Positions 58,287 to 64,000 of a stretch of DNA of 64,000 bases are shown here, in pieces. The stretch covers positions 7,102 through 71,101 of the forward strand of contig DATNFO010000030.1 of NCBI GenBank assembly GCA_035606355.1, read 5' to 3'. The DNA comes from Sulfopaludibacter sp035606355. GTDB taxonomy: Bacteria; Acidobacteriota; Terriglobia; Bryobacterales; Bryobacteraceae. The notes under the pieces are model-generated. The model was not told the origin of the DNA. It did not search any database and saw nothing but the letters and a program-made list of their open reading frames with translations. Within the stretch, counting starts at the first letter, position 1. Each line of letters opens with the position of its first letter. The translations under genes were made by a program, and so were the position numbers.

Positions 58287-60336
58287 ATGGGGACCGCACA
58301 GCAACACTCACTCCGGCCACACTGGCGTGTACGCGTGAGCCGCGCCGTTCGTGACGCGCGAGTCGAAATCATCGGGCATGAGGACATCAAAAACGAACCG
58401 CACGCTGATACACTCATCGCCGTTCTGGAATGCTATGGAGCGTCGCGTCACGGCTTCGTGTACGTTGAACCATACTTGGCAAAGAAGTCGATTCGACCGC
58501 ACGATATTCTCCTTTGCCATCCTGAGGTCGGGGTTCTGGTCATTGAAGTAAAAGGACACCGAATAGAAGACGTCGTCAGAGTTGCAGCCGGACACCTATT
58601 CCTTAAGACAGGTGGCACGTCGAAGAACGCTTTTCAGCAGGTTCAAACGACCATGTTCGATGTGAAGTCGGCAGTCGAACGAGCAGGTGGGTTCCGGGCC
58701 GCTACCCCGATTTTCAGCTTTGCGATCGCACTACCGAATATCACCGAGCGTGAATGGTGCGCCAAGGGCTACGATCAGTGCCTCGACCGCTCGGTGCTCC
58801 TCTTTAGAGACGATCTGCAGAACCGCCACCGGTTGCGTGATCGCGTAGTAGGTCTCGTGAACGACCAACTGACGAGACAGCATCGATCAACCCCTATCGA
58901 CGAGGAACATTTCGATCGATTGCGAGGAGTATTTGGTGATTCAGCGGTGCTGAACCGCATGAGACCGCCGAGGCAGACCCCAATAGAAGTGGACCGCATC
59001 GGCGGCATGATCGAAGAGGCTGAAAACACCGACAAGAATCTTTCTAGTGAGCAGCAGGAATTGTCGCGGCTACCGGTCGGCGGGCATCCTCGTGTCGTCC
59101 GTGGTGTTGCAGGGAGCGGCAAGAGCGTAGTCCTCGCGAATGTGGTGGCTCGCTACCTTCGGCGCAAAGTTTCGGAGCTTTCCGACGGTGTCGAGGCGAG
59201 TTTCCCCCGCGTAGCAGTCGTCTGCTTCAACAAGTCGCTGGTACCATTTCTGGTTGCAAAGATTGATGATGCTTTGGGCGATGAGACTGAGCATGCGAGG
59301 GAGTGCCTCACGGCTTGCCATTTCGAGCGGCTGCTACGTAACCCGCCGATGCCATACGTGAGCTTCGATCACATGAGCGGTAGCGAGAGGGCAAGGTATT
59401 ATCGCCAGGAGTTGGCAGAGCTTGCCCGACGGAATCCGAAGAAACATTATGAAACCCTCTTCGACGCGGTTTTCGTTGACGAGGGACAGGACTTCTTGCC
59501 GGAAGAACATCAGCTCTTGATGGATCTGGTGCGGACGGATGCGGCTACATCCGAGAGACCGCTGATCATTTTTCTATGACAACGCCCAAAATGTCTATGC
59601 GCGGCCACAGCCGACGTGGTCGAACATCGGCATCGATGTAGCGCGAGGGGACAGAACCAGGGTGATGAAGCAGTGCTTTAGAAACAGCCGCCAGATTCTG
59701 GAAACTGCGTTCAACGTCCTCTATGGCAGCCAAGCGATCTCGGCGGTTCGCACTCGAACGTTCCTGGACGTCGACACCCTCCGCGCGAACTCCCTAATCA
59801 CGGAGACGCCCAGCCACGTCACGGTCCATTTCGCCGAGCGCGAGGGGGGACCTCCAATCATCAGAGCCTTCTCTTCACAGACTGAGAAGCTTGAGTGGAT
59901 TGCTGAGGAGATCAAGCGCCTGGTAGCGGAGGAGTATGTTCGGCTGAGCGATATTCTCGTGCTCTTTCGGACCGACTATGGCTTCAAAGATTTGCCGGCG
60001 CTTGTTGCCGAAAAGCTCGGTCCAGATAACATCAAAGGCTTTATGCGCGTCTACGGCCAGTCCCCCGACAAAGAATCGTACCTGTTCCGGGAGGACCACC
60101 TTACGCTGTCCACGGTCGCGAGCGCCAAAGGATACGACGCTCCAGTAGTCTTCCTGGCCGACGTTGATCGCTACCAAGGCACACCGGAAGACCGAGCGCT
60201 GTTTTACGTTGAAGCTACCCGCGCGAAATACCTTCTGTACCTCTTAGACGAGAAGAAGCGGGGGCAGGACACGCTACTCGATGAGATCCAACGTGTTCAG
60301 AACGCGATAGAGAGGTCGTCGGCCCCGGTCGCGTAG
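58287..60336 (+). pseudogene. NERD-domain UvrD/Rep-type (superfamily 1) helicase with a one-base frameshift
   Basis: A ~680-residue protein if repaired. The start at 58287 (MGTAQQHSLRPHWRVRV) is preferred; a TTG at 58233 lies in the same frame. Residues about 20-140 are a NERD nuclease-like domain (HDILLCHPEVGVLVIEVKGH). Then Walker A VRGVAGSGKSVVLANVVA, the Walker B box FDAVFVDEGQDFLPEEHQ, and, in the next frame from 59580, FYDNAQNVYARPQPTW, MKQCFRNSRQILETAFNVLY and the C-terminal helicase motifs LTLSTVASAKGYDAPVVFLA and YVEATRAKYLLYLL. The lesion is one extra T in the run at 59572-59576 (five T; four would restore the frame). It is divergent from the SNF2 helicase across a short intergenic region. 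Confidence 0.85.
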
Positions 60337-60507
60337 CGTCCGTTTCTCAGAACCGATTCCTAGATCCCGCAGGACTCTGATAGTCGAACCAGCGCCTGAA
60401 CTTCACCAAGGGACGTTTGGGCCGTAGCTGCCAGCGCGTTTTGATGGGGATTTTGATGGGGGCAACCGGAATCCAAATTGCGAGATTTCTTGCAAGTTGT
60501 TGATTTA

Positions 60508-60582
<75 letters not shown>

Positions 60583-60630
60583 ACTCCGGCGATTCTTGTA
60601 CTTAGCTCATTGTAAAGGAAATCCGAGACC

Positions 60631-60885
60631 ATGCCCTCGTCTCTCCTGTCTTTGTTGTCTACCGTTTTCCGCCTGTTCGGACGACAAAACAGACAACAAA
60701 ACGGACAACACGGACTGGGTGAGAATGTGGCCACCGGTCGTACCGCTCGATTGCTGCAGGATCGTCACGAACTCATTCTAGCGCAAACCCGCCCGCGGAT
60801 CGATGGCACATTCGGGGTTCGAATTGAACCCGAGCCATGCCCGGGACGCGTGATGGGCTTTTTGCAGAATCCCCTTCTCGTGTGA
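60631..60885 (+). CDS. Doubtful small ORF beside tRNA-Gly
   Basis: An 84-residue reading frame with no recognised domain (RQNRQQNGQHGLGENVATGR early, RPRIDGTFGVRIEPEPCPGR later). The early part lies on a short tandem-like repeat (GACAAAACA/GACAACAAAAC). It precedes the excisionase-like gene by 52 bases on the same strand. It may be noise. Confidence 0.2.
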   Translation: MPSSLLSLLSTVFRLFGRQNRQQNGQHGLGENVATGRTARLLQDRHELILAQTRPRIDGTFGVRIEPEPCPGRVMGFLQNPLLV

Positions 60886-60937
60886 TCGTGAAATAGGCAC
60901 TGGCGAGTGCCAATTTGCAGTCTTAGCGGAGCATCAA

Positions 60938-61192
60938 ATGTCAGCCTCCCCCACCCTTACCCCGGCCGTTCCACCGGCTCCGGATATCATCGAGCACCTG
61001 CGCCGTTCCGAGCGACTGATAACGGCACGGGAACTCGCGTCGATTCTTTCAATCAGCCCCAAGACACTCTACAGCTACGCGGAACGGAACATGATTCCGC
61101 ACTTCAAGATTGAAGCCAACATTCGCTTTCGTGGCCGAGACGTCGCCGAGTGGCTGTTTGAGCATGCGAGTCTTCGGAGAAAGCGGAAATGA
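60938..61192 (+). CDS. Helix-turn-helix excisionase-family DNA-binding protein
   Basis: An 84-residue protein with a MerR/Xis-type winged-helix: LITARELASILSISPKTLYS, then RNMIPHFKIEANIRFRGRDV and AEWLFEHASLRRKRK. Such proteins bind att sites or early promoters of integrative elements. A CGGAG site lies about eight bases before the ATG. It sits between tRNA-Gly and the tRNA-Asp fragment, facing the integrase convergently. Confidence 0.8.
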   Translation: MSASPTLTPAVPPAPDIIEHLRRSERLITARELASILSISPKTLYSYAERNMIPHFKIEANIRFRGRDVAEWLFEHASLRRKRK

Positions 61193-61245
61193 ATGTGCCG
61201 TCCTGCGGGCTGGTATGCGCCGAAAAGCAGAACAAAAGGAGATGC

Positions 61246-61288
<43 letters not shown>

Positions 61289-61383
61289 GACTCTCGGTCG
61301 ATAACCTTTTGTTTTTAAATGGCTTGCCGAGAGTGCCGGACGGCTATTTTTCCGGTGCTACAGTACGTGCTACAGTTCGTCGC

Positions 61384-62589
61384 TCACGTCTTTTTCTTTG
61401 GAATTTTGACTTCCTTATCGATCAACTGCACCGTCTGCTGACGAAGCTCCGGGAAGAGATGCTTGTACCGTTCCAGCTCCTTGCTCTTATGGCCGGTGTG
61501 TTTTGCGATCACGTTGTCCGGCACTCCTTGTCCCAAGAGGACCGAAGCTGAAAAGTGGCGCCAATCATGAATTCGGGGTCCCACCTCTCCGATCGTTCCG
61601 CTCCGAATGCCAATTAGCCGGCAAACTCTACGGAACCGCTTGCCGAGATCCCAGGCGTATGGTCGTTTGAAGTCGCCTTTGAACCGGGGATTCGGTTTGG
61701 CCGGGAAGAGGTATTCCGACGTACCGTAGCTCGGGAGCTTCTTCAGCGCGTCCACCGCTTCGTCGGAAAGCAATGCGGCCTTGGGCTCACCGTTTTTCGT
61801 GATCGGAACCATGATGAACGGAAGATCGCCTTCGAGATTGTGGACGTCGCTCCATTTTCGGGGCAAGAGAGATCCCTTTCGGAGGGCGGTGGTCGTAGCC
61901 AACACCGAGAAGCAGTCCAGTTCGTAGTCACCGAGCTCCTGGCACTTTGCACGAAACTGGCGGAATTCGTCCGGCATCATGAGCGAGTCGCGGCCAGCCG
62001 GTTCCTTTTCTTGTCGAACAGCTTTGACGGGGTTGACGTCGTATCGTCCTCGTTTGATGTTGAACGAGAAGATACCTGATAGGATCGTGCGGTATTGGTT
62101 CTTGCTGGATGCCGAAAGGGGAGCATCCGTCTCCACCTGCTTCTTTGCAATTTTGGTGCGCTTTGCCTTCGGATCGTATTTGGCTGAGCCGTCTACGGGG
62201 ACCCACTCAACTTGATGCAGGCTCTTCAGAAAGCTCTCAATAGCTTCTGGCGTGATATCGCGTGCCGCGAAATCCTTGAAGTGTTCGAGGATCTTGGGGT
62301 AACGGTATTCGAACTTGCTGTTAGTCTGTTTGCCGCGATTCTCCCACCAATACTCCGCAAGCTCGGCGAAGAGGGCTTTCTCGAAGCGACGATTTGGAAA
62401 ATACCGTCCTTCGGCGATCTCGGTCTTTCGTTGTCGCAGCCTCTCGGCAGCCAGTTGGGTGTTTCTTTGGCCAGTGCTTTCCCAAACTACGGAGCCTCTT
62501 TTCTTCCCGGGTACCGCGTATCGGATGTAGGCGATCCCATTACGCAGAAAGACGCCCCGGTACTTTGTCTTCACGTACTTCCCCCGCAT
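61384..62589 (-). CDS. Tyrosine recombinase (phage-type integrase)
   Basis: A 401-residue integrase. Residues 1-60 form an arm-binding beta-domain (YRGVFLRNGIAYIRYAVPGK). About 65-190 is the SAM-like core-binding domain. The catalytic domain shows Arg in TTTALRKGSLLPRKWSDV, HDWRHFSASVLLGQG (H-x-x-R), HTGHKSKELERYKHLFPE with the GH and the nucleophile Tyr. All catalytic positions appear intact. The gene begins 50 bases inside the upstream HTH gene (same strand) and ends 96 bases before the tRNA-Asp fragment, its probable attachment site. Confidence 0.93.
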   Translation of the reverse strand: MRGKYVKTKYRGVFLRNGIAYIRYAVPGKKRGSVVWESTGQRNTQLAAERLRQRKTEIAEGRYFPNRRFEKALFAELAEYWWENRGKQTNSKFEYRYPKILEHFKDFAARDITPEAIESFLKSLHQVEWVPVDGSAKYDPKAKRTKIAKKQVETDAPLSASSKNQYRTILSGIFSFNIKRGRYDVNPVKAVRQEKEPAGRDSLMMPDEFRQFRAKCQELGDYELDCFSVLATTTALRKGSLLPRKWSDVHNLEGDLPFIMVPITKNGEPKAALLSDEAVDALKKLPSYGTSEYLFPAKPNPRFKGDFKRPYAWDLGKRFRRVCRLIGIRSGTIGEVGPRIHDWRHFSASVLLGQGVPDNVIAKHTGHKSKELERYKHLFPELRQQTVQLIDKEVKIPKKKT

Positions 62590-62812
62590 GTGTGTTTCCT
62601 CTGAACCTCGATAATGGCGACGGTTTAATGGTGTGCTGATCGAGCCACTTCCTCAGCTGCAATCTGGAGAAACGAATCGGTGCTCGCTCCCCGCGCTGTG
62701 GGAGTCGGATGTACGGAATCTGTGCTTCTGCAACGTATCGCTCCAGGGTTCGCGGGCTGATCCCGAGCAAAGCCGCCGCATCTTTGCAGTTGAGCAGTAG
62801 GTCGTCGCTCAT
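62540..62812 (-). CDS. Helix-turn-helix (excisionase/AlpA-like) protein upstream of the integrase
   Basis: A 90-residue DNA-binding protein: NCKDAAALLGISPRTLERYV, then IPYIRLPQRGERAPIRFSRL and QLRKWLDQHTI, the MerR-like excisionase fold. The ATG at 62812 is chosen; another in-frame ATG lies nine bases upstream. The C-terminal part overlaps the integrase start by 50 bases, so translation of the two is coupled, as in many excisionase-integrase pairs. Confidence 0.8.
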   Translation of the reverse strand: MSDDLLLNCKDAAALLGISPRTLERYVAEAQIPYIRLPQRGERAPIRFSRLQLRKWLDQHTIKPSPLSRFRGNTHAGEVREDKVPGRLSA

Positions 62813-62870
62813 TCCGTCCATCCCATGCTGATCGGCGGCCAAGTTCTTAAGTCAGGCCCCGATTCTCGGT

Positions 62871-63152
62871 TCATCCCCTCGCCTCCGCCAGATTTCCATT
62901 CTCGTGCGGCGCGGCGCTTCGAGACCGAGCCTGAAAGCGGCGATCAAGGGATTCAAGACGCTGGAGGGCGTCAAGCAATTGGAGTCCAGCCTCACGCAGC
63001 GCATCGCAGGGTTTAACAAACTGTTCGGCGTGTCTGATGGCGAATTTGATTCGATCAACCGCGACGCGAGCTTGATAAGCCATCTCAAATTCAATCGCTG
63101 AGGGCCTTGACTGGACGTCGGCTTCGATGGTCTCAACGATCTGACGCATCAT
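62871..63152 (-). CDS. Hypothetical helical protein in the integrase unit
   Basis: A 93-residue protein, strongly helical (MRQIVETIEADVQSRPSAIE, then LREAGLQLLDALQRLESLDR). The ATG at 63152 has GAGG about eight bases upstream; an ATG at 63170 is the alternative. It lies 58 bases before the HTH gene on the same strand. I do not recognise the family; it could be a small DNA-binding or regulatory protein of the element. Confidence 0.5.
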   Translation of the reverse strand: MMRQIVETIEADVQSRPSAIEFEMAYQARVAVDRIKFAIRHAEQFVKPCDALREAGLQLLDALQRLESLDRRFQARSRSAAPHENGNLAEARG

Positions 63153-63348
63153 TTCTGACCTCATAGGCATTCACCCACTGGCGGGAGTGTTTCTCTCCGT
63201 AGAGCAATAGTAGGGCAGGCTCCGCAACGCTCCAAAAGCGTCGGCGGCGATTTGGCGTCCGACTGCATCTGCGATAAAAACTCGAAGGAAACGTCACCGC
63301 TAGTGTGAGATCCAGACGCGGGAGCGGGTGCGACCAAGAAGGACAGAC

Positions 63349-64000
63349 ATGAACTTGTCTTTTGCTGCTCTTGAGAGACAGCGGCTGGCGCGATGCCGCC
63401 TGCTGGCGGAACTCCGCCATCGCCGACTGCCGGGTGCGGGTGGATGGAGCCATTGCGGCGAGCAGTTCGGGACAGAGCCGACCTCATTGGCTCTACTGGC
63501 CCTGCTCTCGTCTTCGTACGCCTCGACAGTTACGCGAAAGGAACTGGAGCCATTGCTGGCGTGTCAGCGGCCGAATGGACTATGGCCGGCTGTTGGGAAC
63601 GGGACAACGGGCGTCAGTCTCTGGGCAAGCGCCATGGCAGTCAACACGCTGATGATTTTGGGTGCGGCTCCAGAGACGTTTGCCGGGGCCCTCCACAGTT
63701 TGATTAATTGCCGGCCGATGGAGGCTTCATGGCTCGTTCGTTTGAAGTTCCGGCTGTCAGACCGGCAAGTTCAGTTTGATCCGGCGAAGTACGGCTGGGC
63801 GTGGGTTCCAGAGACCGTGAGCTGGGTGGTCCCCACATCGATGGCCCTCATTGCGCTGGAACGCGCAAGGAGTCAGGAACTGATCCGCGGCAGCGAACTG
63901 CAGAAAAGGCTTCGCCTCGGAGTCGAGATGCTCCTCGATCGCGTCTGCCCTGGAGGGGGGTGGAACGCGGGCAACGCCGTTGTCTACGGTGTTCCTTTGC
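63349..64000 (+). CDS. Terpene cyclase/prenyltransferase-like protein (runs off the window end)
   Basis: At least 217 residues of open frame from the ATG at 63349 (AGAAGGA site upstream) to the end. It has alpha/alpha-toroid repeats of the squalene-hopene cyclase/prenyltransferase type: CQRPNGLWPAVGNG (a Q-x-x-x-G-x-W repeat), YGWAWVPETVSWVVPTSMAL and CPGGGWNAGNAVVY. The DxDD catalytic motif of class II cyclases is not visible in the portion present, so it could be a beta-subunit-like or lyase-type toroid protein. The 3' part lies outside the window. Confidence 0.75.
   Translation, partial: MNLSFAALERQRLARCRLLAELRHRRLPGAGGWSHCGEQFGTEPTSLALLALLSSSYASTVTRKELEPLLACQRPNGLWPAVGNGTTGVSLWASAMAVNTLMILGAAPETFAGALHSLINCRPMEASWLVRLKFRLSDRQVQFDPAKYGWAWVPETVSWVVPTSMALIALERARSQELIRGSELQKRLRLGVEMLLDRVCPGGGWNAGNAVVYGVPL

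Overview
The window looks like a chromosome segment of an Acidobacteriota bacterium, most likely of the Solibacter/Bryobacter group. This is inferred from gene content, not from a marker gene. The supporting genes are two very long Oar-type TonB-dependent receptors with an N-terminal carboxypeptidase-regulatory domain, decayed TIGR03435 and M56/BlaR1 fragments, a winged-helix protein with one membrane anchor, an FG-GAP/UnbV protein beside a TPR protein, a DUF1080 hydrolase, PEP-CTERM proteins, and high GC.

Layout. 1-3.5 kb is an accessory patch: a small unknown protein, a sigma-70 factor and a PD-(D/E)XK nuclease in overlapping frames, then a shattered tyrosine integrase and a TIGR03435 remnant. 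3.5-9.8 kb (minus) carries a TonB receptor, a secreted duplicated helical protein, a secreted VOC protein and a winged-helix regulator. 9.9-17 kb (minus) is a carbohydrate region: DUF1080-alginate lyase fusion, Tat-exported xylose-isomerase-like barrel, a mutarotase/TPR chimera, a GH1-like glycosidase, an SDR dehydrogenase, then a truncated M24 peptidase butted against a truncated KdpD-like kinase. 18.1-24.2 kb (plus) is a compact respiratory operon: coxB with a fused cytochrome c, coxA (frameshifted), coxC, ctaG, a small membrane protein, a Rieske protein, and cytochrome b fused to cytochrome c. It reads as a bc:caa3 supercomplex.

24.2-27.6 kb is mostly gene debris around one PEP-CTERM protein. 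27.6-34.3 kb (plus) is a TolC/MFP/RND efflux operon with a DUF2892 protein, followed by an ECF sigma factor and its zinc-finger anti-sigma. 34.5-35.8 kb is a Tat-exported enolase-superfamily protein. 35.8-41.5 kb is another graveyard (PEP-CTERM tail, DUF892 and serine-recombinase fragments, TIGR03435) with two degenerate tRNA-Asn 3' halves in direct orientation. Inside it are an intact malectin-malectin-metallophosphatase and a small secreted protein. 41.5-47.9 kb (minus) holds a TPR protein, an FG-GAP/UnbV protein and a second TonB receptor.

48-60.4 kb is a damaged defence-type island. It has a DUF2075 fragment, an IS21-family element, and a large Eco57I-type adenine methyltransferase that has lost its C-terminus to the IS and carries two frameshifts. 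Translationally coupled to it is an SNF2 helicase split by an in-frame amber codon, and divergent from both is a NERD-UvrD-type helicase with a one-base frameshift. The helicase-methylase order resembles drmD-drmMI of class 1 DISARM, but drmA, drmB and drmC are not seen. 60.5-63.2 kb holds tRNA-Gly(CCC), an excisionase-like protein, a tRNA-Asp fragment and an intact tyrosine integrase with its helix-turn-helix partner. The window ends inside a terpene-cyclase-like gene.

Several otherwise sound genes carry single-base lesions (coxA, istB, methylase, NERD helicase). These may be real decay or assembly errors, and read-level checking would settle which.
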